Source: Deltaproteobacteria bacterium | Lineage (GTDB): Bacteria; Desulfobacterota; Desulfomonilia; UBA1062 | DNA length: 64,000 bases | Reading direction: 5' to 3' | Assembly: GCA_018433775.1 (NCBI GenBank) | Contig: JAHDQN010000080.1 | Span: forward strand, 55,965-119,964 | Shown here: positions 8,871 through 17,862 of the stretch, one piece after another | Numbering within the stretch: position 1 is the stretch's first letter | Layout: every line of letters begins with the position of its first letter | Notes under the pieces: model-generated | Told to the model about the DNA's origin: nothing | Database searches by the model: none | Seen by the model: the letters and a program-made list of their open reading frames with translations, nothing else | Made by a program: the position numbers and the translations under genes

Positions 8871-10586
8871 ATGAAAAACGCTTTGATCGAGCGCATACAT
8901 TTCATCGAGTTCAATGCCAGGATAAACACGCTGCTCTCGCTCGGCCCGCCGATCTTTCCCAAGTACGGCAGCCTGCTCCTCGCGTCCCTCATGCGAGAAA
9001 AGGGCTACCGGGTGCGCTATTTCCTGGAGGACATAAGCACCATGGACTTCTCCGTGCTGAGCGATGCCGACGCGCTGTGCCTTTCCGTGTTCGCGCCCGC
9101 GCTCAACAAGGTGCGGGAGTTCGCGTCCCGGGTCCTGAAGGAGAAGCCCGGCATTCCCGTGATCCTGGGAGGCCCCCAGGTCTGCTACTTTCCCGAGACT
9201 GTGCTCGACTGCTGCACCTATGCGGTGAGGTGCGAGGGCGACGAGGTCCTGCCCCGCCTGGTGGAATGCCTGAACCAGGGGGGAGACGCGCACGACGTCC
9301 CGGGAATCTCCTTTCTCAGTGACGGGCGGATCGTCCACAACCCGGAGAGCGCCCCGCCCGCGATCCCGCAGACCATTCCCGATGTCACGCTCATCGAGGG
9401 ATACGACCGGGCCAAGCCCCGCATCAGGGGCCTGCACACCGTCGTCAACACGCTGCAGACCACGCGTGGATGCCGGTTCAGGTGCAGGTTCTGCCCCACC
9501 CACCGGCTGTTCCAGGGGGTGTTCCGCAACCGGGATCAGGACAGCATCATCGCCGACATCAGAAAACGGTTGCCCCTGAACGACCACTTCTTCGTGGTGG
9601 ACAACGATTTCTGCAGCGACCGCAAGAATGTCCGGGCGCTCCTGAACCGCATCATCGGGGAGAACCTTGACGCCCGGTTCGTCATCTTCGAGCGGCACGA
9701 GATCGGCCGTGACCCCGAGCTGCTCGACCTGCTCTACCGGGCGGGGGTGAGGATAGTGATCGTGGGGGTGGAGTCGCTCCTTGACAAGAGCCTGGAGGCG
9801 TTCGACAAGCGGCAGACGCACCATGAGGTCATCGCGAGCATCGAGAACATCACGAATGCGGGGATGAATGTCCTGTCAACCTTTGTGCTGGGCTACGACG
9901 AGGACACGAGGGAGAGCGCCGAAGAGCTCATCGGCTTTGTCACGAAGCACCGCCTGATCCTGAACCTCTTCGTGCTGCACGATCTGGAGGAGGATGAGAG
10001 CAGGGAGCTCCTCATTCCCCTGAACAGGCGCTTCATGACCCACTACGCCCGAACCGATCCGGGCGACCTTTCATACTGGGACTACATGACAGGCAGCTTC
10101 GTGACCTACTTCCCCAGGCGGATGAAGCCAAGCACGCTGCAGAGGACGATCTTCCATATCAACGACCGGTCCTTTACCCACCTGGGCATCCTCAGGGACG
10201 TGTTCTCCCGGGACCTTTTCCGGTCGTTTTTCGGCATCGCCGTGGGCTACGGGATGAAACGCGTCAACCGAAACCTCCTTGCATTTGCGGAAAACGGCTA
10301 CATCCGATACCTGGAAGAGATCGAGCAGGGCCTGTACGACGAACATGAGGTGCTCAGGGAGGGCAGGCTCGAGTCCCTGTCCGGAATCCCCCTGCCTCCG
10401 CTGGTGCGGGGTTTTGCGGATGTTCCGCACTACCGGCTCCATACCACGGTTGCCCTGGTCCCTGCCCTGCTGAGATATGCCCTCACGAAACGGCGAAGCG
10501 GGGCCGACGCCGGGCCTCCGGGCCTGACCACAGACCGGGGACGCCCACCCGGCCTGAAGCCGCCGGAAACGCGGGCCGGGCTCTAG
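8871..10586 (+). CDS. radical SAM protein with a B12-binding-like N-terminal domain
   Basis: A 571-residue enzyme. The N-terminal 150 residues resemble a cobalamin-binding Rossmann domain (PKYGSLLLASLMREKGYRV, ILGGPQVCYFPETVL), but I see no DxHxxG motif for lower-ligand histidine binding. The radical SAM core follows, with the cluster motif CRFRCRFC (CxxxCxxC) near residue 200 and GVESLLDKSLEAFDKRQT near 305. The tail (from about 390) is family-specific. I start it at 8871 because AGGAGG lies eight bases upstream; the frame remains open to 8790 but has no ribosome site there. Related enzymes methylate or rearrange lipids, tetrapyrroles or natural products. No neighbour indicates the substrate. 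Confidence 0.85.
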   Translation: MKNALIERIHFIEFNARINTLLSLGPPIFPKYGSLLLASLMREKGYRVRYFLEDISTMDFSVLSDADALCLSVFAPALNKVREFASRVLKEKPGIPVILGGPQVCYFPETVLDCCTYAVRCEGDEVLPRLVECLNQGGDAHDVPGISFLSDGRIVHNPESAPPAIPQTIPDVTLIEGYDRAKPRIRGLHTVVNTLQTTRGCRFRCRFCPTHRLFQGVFRNRDQDSIIADIRKRLPLNDHFFVVDNDFCSDRKNVRALLNRIIGENLDARFVIFERHEIGRDPELLDLLYRAGVRIVIVGVESLLDKSLEAFDKRQTHHEVIASIENITNAGMNVLSTFVLGYDEDTRESAEELIGFVTKHRLILNLFVLHDLEEDESRELLIPLNRRFMTHYARTDPGDLSYWDYMTGSFVTYFPRRMKPSTLQRTIFHINDRSFTHLGILRDVFSRDLFRSFFGIAVGYGMKRVNRNLLAFAENGYIRYLEEIEQGLYDEHEVLREGRLESLSGIPLPPLVRGFADVPHYRLHTTVALVPALLRYALTKRRSGADAGPPGLTTDRGRPPGLKPPETRAGL

Positions 10587-10864
10587 CGGCCAGTCCGTTC
10601 CGGTTTCACAGGCGTCCCCGCCTGTCCATGAAACATCGGGGCCGCCATCAGCAGGATACCGCCCCGGGTCATCAGGGACACGACCGCGGCCTCCCCGGAG
10701 CCGGTGAAGATTGCAACCGCCGGGCCGCCCGGGACGAGACCGGCCGTGCGTCTGGCCATACCCTTCCAGCTGTTTCTCCCGGGCGTCCTTGACCGCGGGC
10801 GCGGTATGGCATATATCACCCCGGTGAGTGGAGACTGCGGACACACGCGAGGGAGAGCATATCC

Positions 10865-11893
10865 ATGAGCTTCACCTACCTCAGGCACATTCCCGGCCCG
10901 GACGAGATCCGGGACGCCATTCCCCTGCCGGGACACCTCAAGGAAGTGAAAGAAGCGCGCGACCGGGAGATCCGCGCGGTCTTCGAGCGTGAGAGCGACC
11001 GGTTCTTTCTGGTGATCGGGCCCTGCTCCGCGGACAACGAGGACGCGGTGTGCGAGTATGTCTCGCGGCTGGCCGGGCTTCAGGACGAGGTGAAGGACCG
11101 CGTCCTCATCATCCCGCGGATCTACACCAACAAGCCCCGGACCACGGGCGAGGGCTACAAGGGCATGGTCCACCAGCCCGACCCGCACAAGCAGCCCAAT
11201 ATCGTGGACGGCATCCGCGCCATCCGCACCATGCATGTGCGCGCCCTGCGGGAGTCCGGGCTGCCGGCCGCGGACGAGATGCTCTATCCCGGCAACCTGC
11301 CCTACCTGGAAGACCTGCTGAGCTATGTGGCCGTGGGCGCCCGTTCGGTCGAGAACCAGCAGCACCGGCTCACGGTGAGCGGGATGGCCGTGCCCGCAGG
11401 GATGAAGAACCCCACCAGCGGAGACATATCCGTGATGCTCAACTCCATCCACGCGGGCCAGCACTCCCACGTGTTCATCTATAACGGCTGGGAGGTGAAG
11501 ACCTCGGGCAACCCCTTCACCCACGCGATTCTTAGGGGGTCGGTGGATGTCTCGGGCAGAAACATCCCGAACTATCACTACGAAAACCTGCTGGCCGTGA
11601 CCCGCGAGTACATGGCGCGCCCGCTCGTCCACCCCGTGATCGTGGTCGACACCAACCATTCCAACTCGGGCAAGAACTTCCGCGAGCAGCCGAGGATCGG
11701 GATGGAGGTGATGCAGAGCCGCAGTCACTCGCCCCTGCTCAAGGACCTGATCAGGGGCCTCATGATCGAGAGCTACCTGGTGGAGGGCTCCCAGAATATC
11801 GACGAGAACACCTACGGCAAGTCCATCACCGACCCCTGCCTGGGCTGGAACGAAACCGCGGACTTCGTGAGGAGACTGGCAGAGGCGGTGTGA
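10865..11893 (+). CDS. 3-deoxy-7-phosphoheptulonate (DAHP) synthase, class I AroFGH-type
   Basis: A 342-residue cytoplasmic enzyme that joins phosphoenolpyruvate and erythrose 4-phosphate in the first step of the shikimate pathway. Family motifs are in order: GPCSADN near residue 50, PRIYTNKPRTTGEGYKG near 85, VGARSVENQQHR near 160, VPAGMKNPTSGD near 177, and VDTNHSNSGK near 260. Length is typical (about 350). The catalytic cysteine lies in GPCSA and the metal-binding histidine in DTNHSN. The sequence differs from the E. coli isozymes at several positions next to these motifs (for example SADN where I would expect SIHD), so feedback specificity cannot be stated. RBS GGGAGAG precedes the ATG. 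The gene stands alone. Confidence 0.9.
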   Translation: MSFTYLRHIPGPDEIRDAIPLPGHLKEVKEARDREIRAVFERESDRFFLVIGPCSADNEDAVCEYVSRLAGLQDEVKDRVLIIPRIYTNKPRTTGEGYKGMVHQPDPHKQPNIVDGIRAIRTMHVRALRESGLPAADEMLYPGNLPYLEDLLSYVAVGARSVENQQHRLTVSGMAVPAGMKNPTSGDISVMLNSIHAGQHSHVFIYNGWEVKTSGNPFTHAILRGSVDVSGRNIPNYHYENLLAVTREYMARPLVHPVIVVDTNHSNSGKNFREQPRIGMEVMQSRSHSPLLKDLIRGLMIESYLVEGSQNIDENTYGKSITDPCLGWNETADFVRRLAEAV

Positions 11894-12258
11894 TCGCAGT
11901 CACCACCGGCACGGACCCCGGCCCGGCCCTCTTTTCCTCAGCAGAAAGCGGAGACTGTGCACCCGGCGCTCCCTGGGGATCGGCATGCGTCCTTGCGTCC
12001 CAGGCGTTTTTCCTGTAAAGGAGAAGAGGTGTTCTGCCGATTCCGTATACAAAAAAACACTGATGGACTGGATCATCCATAACCATGCAGACGGACGGCG
12101 GGATTTCTTCGAGCAGGGAACGCCAGAATCAGTCGCGCTCATGATGAGGAAAACCCACAGTCCTGCGACGGTTCGACATTCAGTGACGAGATGACGGCAA
12201 AGGGGCTCCATGAGCCATGATGCCACGATCGGACAATTTGAGAGAGAAAGGGGCAACC
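11894..12258. other. Intergenic region without a clear feature
   Basis: Between the DAHP synthase gene and the lipoprotein gene I find no credible coding frame, RNA gene or strong hairpin. Open minus-strand frames here continue into the lipoprotein gene as shadows. Confidence 0.4.
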
Positions 12259-13725
12259 ATGGAAAACAGACCGGATCTTTACACGGCCACAGGGAGCGCA
12301 CCGTCTCATTCCTTTCTGGAAACGGTCGGACCCGGCAAAGGAAACCATCACCATCAACCCGCAGAAAACCCGGGATCCCGGGGAAAATGCGCTCGGAAGA
12401 AGACAGGCAGGGGCTTCGGGCATTCGCTGATCCTGTGCGTCCTGGCTGCAGTCGTCCTGCTCGGGACAACCGGATGCAGCGACTCGGACAGCGACGATCT
12501 GGTGCTGACCGACGCGCTCTGGGTGGCCTTCCAGGATGGCGAAGGAGCATGGCAGGAGATCGAGATCCCGCAGGACATGAGCTTTGATGCCGAAGAGCTG
12601 GTGACCGACCCCGAGGGACGCTACAGCCTGGCCATCGTGTCTGCCAGGGCCGCGGAAGGCGCCGAAGACAACGGATCCGTGCAGACGATCACCCTGAAGA
12701 CCACCACGGCCGAGATCCCCGAGATCGACTTCAGCGGCACCCTCGATTTGGAAGACACCTCGCTGGAAGTCACCGTGGATCAGGCATCCCTCGATGCCGG
12801 CAGTGTCTATCTGCACGCAAGGGGAGACTACGTTTCCGTGTGGAACAGCGACCCCCTGACCCTCTATCCGACTACCGCTCCCTTTGACCTCGCGGCGACC
12901 CTGCACCCAGCAGGCCAGGACTATCCCTCGAAGATCATCGTGGAGCCCTTCGATGCAACCGCCCTGGGCCAGGCAAGCACGCTCGATGTCGTTCTCGGCG
13001 ACTTCGTGGACCTCTCGGCGCCCTATACGTATACCTTCACCCCGAGCGCGGACGAGATCCTGGACTATGCCGAGGTCTACCTGATGACCGCCAACGTCAC
13101 CCTGGCCTCGCTGGGAGAAGAGGGCATCGACGGGGCCAGCGAAGTTCAGTACACCGCGCCCGTGGACCTGAACGCGGTCGCGCCGGGCAGCTCGTACATG
13201 CTGGACCTCACCATCGATCTCGATGACGACTCGTCCGTTTCCTATTACGAAGGGTTCACCGCCGCCGGTAATTATTCCGTCAGTGGAGGCGATATCCCGT
13301 ATACCTTCGACGGCCAGTACGTTGCCGACAGATCCACCGGCTCGCTGCTGCCGGGCGTGAGCTGGACCGAGGTGGATGACGGAGGGAATGCCATCGCCTA
13401 TAGCAGCATATTCTACGGCGAGGCGAACAGCATCGACTATTTCGCCACAACCCTGGTCACGGCAGGCCGGGCGGGAGCCGGGGATACCGGCTTTGCCATG
13501 CCGGATCTGAGCTCGGCCCAGGGCTGGTACCCGCTCTGGTCCATCCCGTCCGATGCCGAAGAAAGGGGGGGCAGCTCCGCCGCGGTGCTGTCTTCGGAAA
13601 CGCTCGAGAGCCTCTCCGTCTCGAACCTGACGATGCTGTACCTCGATGGCTCTCCTCGACTGGCAGACGGGTCCTGGATTGCGATCATCGCGAACTCCTG
13701 GCAGATGGAAGGCGACTCGCTGTAG
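12259..13725 (+). CDS. putative secreted lipoprotein, unknown function
   Basis: A 488-residue protein I do not recognise. It has a hydrophobic segment with a lipobox-like end (LLGTTGC near residue 74), followed by an acidic serine/aspartate linker (SDSDSDD). The rest is rich in threonine, serine, aspartate and beta-prone segments, as in extracellular or outer-membrane-attached beta-sandwich proteins. The part before the signal is long (about 50 residues, with HHH and several lysines), which is unusual for a signal peptide. A later start is possible, but I found no better ribosome site than the AAAGGGG before this ATG. Possibly a surface or periplasmic protein; no function can be inferred from neighbours. 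Confidence 0.65.
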   Translation: MENRPDLYTATGSAPSHSFLETVGPGKGNHHHQPAENPGSRGKCARKKTGRGFGHSLILCVLAAVVLLGTTGCSDSDSDDLVLTDALWVAFQDGEGAWQEIEIPQDMSFDAEELVTDPEGRYSLAIVSARAAEGAEDNGSVQTITLKTTTAEIPEIDFSGTLDLEDTSLEVTVDQASLDAGSVYLHARGDYVSVWNSDPLTLYPTTAPFDLAATLHPAGQDYPSKIIVEPFDATALGQASTLDVVLGDFVDLSAPYTYTFTPSADEILDYAEVYLMTANVTLASLGEEGIDGASEVQYTAPVDLNAVAPGSSYMLDLTIDLDDDSSVSYYEGFTAAGNYSVSGGDIPYTFDGQYVADRSTGSLLPGVSWTEVDDGGNAIAYSSIFYGEANSIDYFATTLVTAGRAGAGDTGFAMPDLSSAQGWYPLWSIPSDAEERGGSSAAVLSSETLESLSVSNLTMLYLDGSPRLADGSWIAIIANSWQMEGDSL

Positions 13726-13835
13726 TCCGCTCGAAGAAGGTGCCCTTTCCCTCCGAGGAATTGGTGCCCGACGGGAAAGATGATCGTCGCGGAATAACAG
13801 CGGTATCATAAGACCAGCAGAAACCCCGAGTTGCG

Positions 13836-13876
13836 AGGCTCGCCGGTGTGGTGGAAATGCACCCGCCGGCGAGCCT
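13836..13876. terminator. Hairpin between lipoprotein and OmpA-like genes
   Basis: An 11-bp perfect inverted repeat, AGGCTCGCCGG and CCGGCGAGCCT, with a 19-base loop is followed by TTTCC. It lies 110 bases after the lipoprotein stop and probably terminates that transcript. The weak T tract keeps confidence moderate. The rest of 13726-14124 holds nothing else I can name. Confidence 0.6.
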
Positions 13877-14124
13877 TTCCATTTCCGGGGCGCTCAACGC
13901 CCGGAATCAGACAATGTCCGGATCCGGCCAGAATGTACATGCATTGTAACCCGTGTACAATAATAACCATCTTCCCCGCCGACCGCTGCCGATGAGTCTC
14001 CGGTCTCAGGCGGCTTCTCAAGCCTTTCGGGAAGGAGAGCCGCGAAATCATTTGAGAAGGAATGATATTTGCAGACTAACGGCCATTACAGCCGCACGAC
14101 AGCGGGAGAAAGGAGAAGCCTTTT

Positions 14125-14847
14125 ATGAAACACGTGGTGATTGGGGCACTGACAGCCCTTCTGATCATTTCTCTGACCGGATGCGCGGAGCTCAAGGAGC
14201 TTCGGGTGGAGACAGCGGAGCAGAAGGCCGCGATCGATCGGCTCAACAGGGAGAACCAGGCCTGCACGGATTCCCTCGAGGCCGCCCGGGAGCAGCTGAG
14301 GCAGGCGGGGCAGGAGCTGGAGGCCAGGGAAAACGAGATTCAGTCGAAGGACAGGGAGCTCCAGGCCAAGGAGGAGAAGGTCAGGGAGCAGAGCGAGGCG
14401 TTCACCCGGATGCAGCAGGCCATGAAGGCCGAGCTCGAATCCAAGCAGGTGGCGCTTAAGGAGCTCGAAGGCAAGCTCACCCTGACCATGGTGGAGGCCA
14501 TCCTCTTCGACTCGGGCAAGGCAGAGGTGAAGCAGGAGGGCCGCCAGGCGCTCCAGAAGGTCGCCGAGGTGCTCAAGACGGTCGAGGGCCAGGAAATCGT
14601 GGTGGCCGGGTATACCGACAACGTCCAGATCGGCGAAAGGCTCGCGAAGATCTATCCCAGCAACTGGGAGCTCTCGGCCGCCCGGGCCATATCCGTGGTG
14701 AAGATCCTGGTCGCCGACGGGGTGAACCCGGAAAACCTTAGCGCGGCAGGCTACGGCGAGTACCGCCCCGTGGCCGACAACGACACCCCGGAAGGCCGCG
14801 CGGAAAACCGGCGCATGGAGATCATCCTCATGCCCGTGCGCGAGTAG
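14125..14847 (+). CDS. OmpA-family lipoprotein with coiled coil (peptidoglycan-binding)
   Basis: A 240-residue envelope protein. Residues 1-20 are a lipoprotein signal ending in the lipobox LTGC, so the protein should be lipid-anchored. Residues about 25-115 are a charged heptad coiled coil (ETAEQKAAIDRL, EAREQLRQAGQELEA). Residues about 120-235 are an OmpA C-terminal domain (LFDSGKAEVKQEG, VAGYTDNVQIG, NWELSAARAISVV, GYGEYRPVADN, RAENRRMEI), which binds peptidoglycan diaminopimelate. The layout resembles coiled-coil OmpA lipoproteins that brace the outer membrane against the wall. RBS GGAGAAG precedes the start. A hairpin follows at 14933-14966. Confidence 0.9.
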   Translation: MKHVVIGALTALLIISLTGCAELKELRVETAEQKAAIDRLNRENQACTDSLEAAREQLRQAGQELEARENEIQSKDRELQAKEEKVREQSEAFTRMQQAMKAELESKQVALKELEGKLTLTMVEAILFDSGKAEVKQEGRQALQKVAEVLKTVEGQEIVVAGYTDNVQIGERLAKIYPSNWELSAARAISVVKILVADGVNPENLSAAGYGEYRPVADNDTPEGRAENRRMEIILMPVRE

Positions 14848-14932
14848 CTGACTGTCACCACCCGCTCAAAGACAGCGGGCACCCCATGGCCGTATGCAGG
14901 CGACAGCTTGCCCGGCAGGAGCCCGCGCAAGA

Positions 14933-14969
14933 GGGCGCGCTGCATGAGTTACCATCCGGCGCGCCCTTT
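14933..14969 (+). terminator. Terminator after the OmpA-like gene
   Basis: GGGCGCGC and GCGCGCCC form an 8-bp stem with an 18-base loop, followed by TTTC. It lies 85 bases after the OmpA-like stop and before the convergent ferritin-like gene, so it may serve both strands. Confidence 0.6.
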
Positions 14970-15007
14970 CTCGTACCCTCCTCGAAAATCCCTTCTCGGT
15001 GCCGCTC

Positions 15008-15475
15008 TTATCCCCCGTCTGTCTGGGGAAACGCGGCGTTCGCATAGAGATACTCGACCTTTTCCTTGTGCTTGAGCTCCTCGCCCGCGATCCGGAGAAA
15101 GACCCGCCTGAGCTCGCCTTCGGGGTGAAGACCGGCAAGGCCCGTGTAGAAGTGGTACGAGTCGAGTTCCCGGTGGGCGGCCACGAGGAAAACGTCAGGG
15201 GATTTCATGTCCTTTTCGACAGCAGGCCTGTCCATGTGCTCGGCGATCCGGTAGTCGATGGCCTGGTCCATGCGGAGCGCATCGGCCCCATACCCGCCGT
15301 CGCGGTATCGCTCAAGAAACGCCTTGTGCTGTTTCTCTTCGCCTGCCAGGAGAAACAGGGCATCCCTGGCGCTCCTGTCCCGGAGCCGCGTGCTCAGGTC
15401 CATATACAGGGCGTACGACTCCTCCTCCCGCTGGATTGCAATGTCGATATACGCGCCGATGCGCTTGAGCTCCAT
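15008..15475 (-). CDS. ferritin-like diiron protein (rubrerythrin-type four-helix domain)
   Basis: A 155-residue four-helix protein. Two ExxH-type ligand groups are visible, EEKQHKAFL near residue 46 and EELKHKEKV near 130, with further glutamates in REEESYALY (near 17) and AHRELDSYHFY (near 98). These are the positions that bind a diiron site in the rubrerythrin family. It lacks the C-terminal rubredoxin domain of true rubrerythrin. Such proteins reduce peroxide or handle iron in anaerobes. GGAGGAAG lies five bases before the ATG. The gene stands alone, divergent from the permease. Confidence 0.85.
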   Translation of the reverse strand: MELKRIGAYIDIAIQREEESYALYMDLSTRLRDRSARDALFLLAGEEKQHKAFLERYRDGGYGADALRMDQAIDYRIAEHMDRPAVEKDMKSPDVFLVAAHRELDSYHFYTGLAGLHPEGELRRVFLRIAGEELKHKEKVEYLYANAAFPQTDGG

Positions 15476-15683
15476 ATATCTTCCTCCATGGTATGGTAAT
15501 ACCGATCAGATACGGGTGCCCGGAGGGAAATCAAGAGGTCGGAGGCGGGATTTCAAGATCTGCCCGTCAGGGCCGTCGCGATTGAAACCTGGTTACCGCA
15601 CCCTATTCTCATATTTCTATGAGCGAGAAAAAACGCCATGTTTTCCTCCCGGGATCTTCACGGCGGCCGGGGACCGCGAAGCC

Positions 15684-17534
15684 ATGAACGCGGCCATGAC
15701 CAGGCGGCTCGGCTTTCTCGACGTCTTCTCCATCACGAGCGGGGCCATGATCAGCTCCGGGCTCTTCATCCTGCCCGGAATCGCCTATGCCTACACCGGC
15801 CCGGCCCTGGTGGTCTCCTACTTCATCGCCGGTCTGGCGACCGTCGCCGGCATGCTCAGCACCGTGGAGATCGTCACGGCCATGCCCATGGCCGGCGGAA
15901 ACTACTTCTTCATCACGCGCACCCTGGGCCCGGCCATAGGCACGGTGGCCGGGCTGTTGAGCTGGTTTTCCCTGGCCCTGAAGAGCTCGTTCGCCCTTGC
16001 GGGGCTCTCCATATTCCTGGTGCTGGTGGTGGAGATGAACTATCAGGTCGCGGCATCGGTCATCTGTGTCGCCTTTGTCGGGGTCAACATTGTCGGCACC
16101 CGGGAAACCGGAAGGCTGCAGGTCTTCCTCGTGGGGTTCCTGCTGGCGCTCATGCTCCTCTATATCGGCCTGGGATCCACCCACGTACGGGGGGAAAACA
16201 TTCTGCCCTTCGTGCCCCACGGATGGCTTCCGGTCTTCTCCACCGCAGGGCTCATCTTCATCTCCTATGGAGGCCTCATGCAGGTCGCCTCGATCGCGGA
16301 GGAGATCAGGGACCCGGGCAGGGTGATCCCGCAGGCCATGATCGCTGCCTTTGTAGTGATCCTGTTCTTCTACCTGCTCATGATCTTCACCACCACCGGG
16401 GTCCTGGCCCCGGGCGATCTCAGCGGCTCGCTCACACCCATCAGCACGGGTGCATCCGCGTTCATGGGCCGTACCGGCACCACGGCCATGAGCGCAGCCG
16501 CGATCCTGGCCTTCGTCTCCACTGCCAATGCAGGGATCATGACCGCGTCGCGCTACCTGTTCAGCCTGAGCAGGGATAACCTCCTGCCCGCGTTCTTCGG
16601 GGTCATGAACGCGCGGTTCCAGACCCCGCACCGGGCCGTGGCCGCCACGGGCATCGTGATCGTGGCCACCCTGTTCCTCCAGCTGGAGATCCTGGCCGAG
16701 GCGGCGTCCACGGTGCTCATCCTCAGCTATCTGCTCTCGTGCCTGAGCCTGATCATTCTCCGGGAGAGCCGGATCTTCAACTACCACCCCGTGTTCCGGG
16801 CGCCCTGGTACCCGGTCCTGCCCGTGGCCGGGATCGCGGGCTATGTCCTGCTCCTGATCGGGGTCGGGTGGGACGCCGCGATCATCACCGGGATCCTGAT
16901 CGCCGGGGGCCTCCTGTTCTACTGGATTTACGGCAAGGTGCGCTCCGAGCGGGAGTATGCCCTGCTCCACCTGGTCGAGCGGATGTCGGACCGGGAGCTC
17001 ACCCGGGGGCTCCTGGAATCGGAGCTCAAGCGGATCGTCATCGACCGCGACGACATGGGGTGTGACATATTCGGCGAGCTGGTGAGCGAGGCCCTTGTGA
17101 TAGACCTGCCGTCCCCTTTAACCGGCCGACATGAGCTCTTCGACTCCATCGCAGAAGGCCTCGGAACCAGGTTGGGCATGGACAAGGACACCATAGCGGG
17201 GGCGCTCCACGAGAGGCACGTCAGGGAGTCCACCATGATCCAGCCCGGTTGTGCCGTGTCAGACATCGTCCTGGAAGGCAACGAGATCTTCGAGGTGGTG
17301 CTGGTACGCAGCCGTCAGGGAATCCTGCTCGAGGAGGGAGGAGAAAATGTCCACGCATTTTTCCTCCTGGCCGCCTCACGGGACCGGAGGAACCGCTACC
17401 TGCTGACCGTCTCGTCCATCGCACAGATCATCCAAGACCCGGGATTCGAGAAACGCTGGCTCGACGCCCGTTCGCCCCAGCAGCTCCGCGACCTGCTTGT
17501 ACTCGGCGGACGCAGGCGGGTCTGCACCCTGTAG
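15684..17534 (+). CDS. APC-superfamily amino acid permease with a C-terminal PTS-IIA-like domain
   Basis: A 616-residue protein. Residues 1-425 are an APC permease with about twelve membrane helices; the first carries GAMISSGLFILPG, the family's substrate-binding helix break. Residues about 460-600 resemble a PTS EIIA type 2 domain (LFDSIAEGLGTRL, ALHERHVRESTMIQPG). In active EIIA domains, and as I recall in many permease fusions, this motif goes on to a histidine (AIPH). Here it reads CAVSD, so the phosphorylated histidine seems absent. The frame is open far upstream to 15258, but the homology starts at the ATG chosen here, and the upstream part is antisense to the ferritin-like gene. The substrate is unknown. 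Confidence 0.87.
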   Translation: MNAAMTRRLGFLDVFSITSGAMISSGLFILPGIAYAYTGPALVVSYFIAGLATVAGMLSTVEIVTAMPMAGGNYFFITRTLGPAIGTVAGLLSWFSLALKSSFALAGLSIFLVLVVEMNYQVAASVICVAFVGVNIVGTRETGRLQVFLVGFLLALMLLYIGLGSTHVRGENILPFVPHGWLPVFSTAGLIFISYGGLMQVASIAEEIRDPGRVIPQAMIAAFVVILFFYLLMIFTTTGVLAPGDLSGSLTPISTGASAFMGRTGTTAMSAAAILAFVSTANAGIMTASRYLFSLSRDNLLPAFFGVMNARFQTPHRAVAATGIVIVATLFLQLEILAEAASTVLILSYLLSCLSLIILRESRIFNYHPVFRAPWYPVLPVAGIAGYVLLLIGVGWDAAIITGILIAGGLLFYWIYGKVRSEREYALLHLVERMSDRELTRGLLESELKRIVIDRDDMGCDIFGELVSEALVIDLPSPLTGRHELFDSIAEGLGTRLGMDKDTIAGALHERHVRESTMIQPGCAVSDIVLEGNEIFEVVLVRSRQGILLEEGGENVHAFFLLAASRDRRNRYLLTVSSIAQIIQDPGFEKRWLDARSPQQLRDLLVLGGRRRVCTL

Positions 17535-17607
17535 CGCTTCGGAAATGCAGCATCCCTGAGATGCATTGCCCCGTCCCATATTCTCATGAACCATAAAGGA
17601 GACGACC

Positions 17608-17682
17608 ATGATGACAGGGTCCCATGCTTCCCGTGAGCAATCCGTTCCGAACTTCCTTCGGCCTCGCCGTGCCTGGGGTTGA
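17608..17682 (+). CDS. possible 24-residue leader or remnant ORF
   Basis: A short frame starting MMTGSHASRE has a strong AAGGAG seven bases before its ATG. It is in the otherwise empty interval between the permease and the SDR gene (17535-17862). I find no relation to a known peptide. It could be a leader, a small protein or a chance site. The rest of the interval shows no other signal. Confidence 0.2.
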   Translation: MMTGSHASREQSVPNFLRPRRAWG

Positions 17683-17862
17683 TTGTTGCACCCCCTTCAT
17701 TACTCCATATCCTATGCACGTGAGGCAAGGCGCCTCCGGCACTGCCCCACAGACTGCGCCATCGCCCTGGCTAACGGTATTTCCGGGTATGGCCCCTCTG
17801 TCTGGGGCATACCGGGCTGCCCGATATCGTATCGGTCGTAATGAAAGATTCGGAGGTGTTTC

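Noticed and set aside
15609..16970. Long open frame on the minus strand inside the APC-IIA permease gene (453 codons)
   Set aside because: It mirrors a real membrane-protein gene. The translation is rich in H, G, D, R and E without any domain, as expected of antisense GC-rich DNA.
17535..17862. Read-through of the 24-codon frame as a selenoprotein
   Set aside because: The sequence after the TGA is not protein-like and there is no SECIS-like hairpin.
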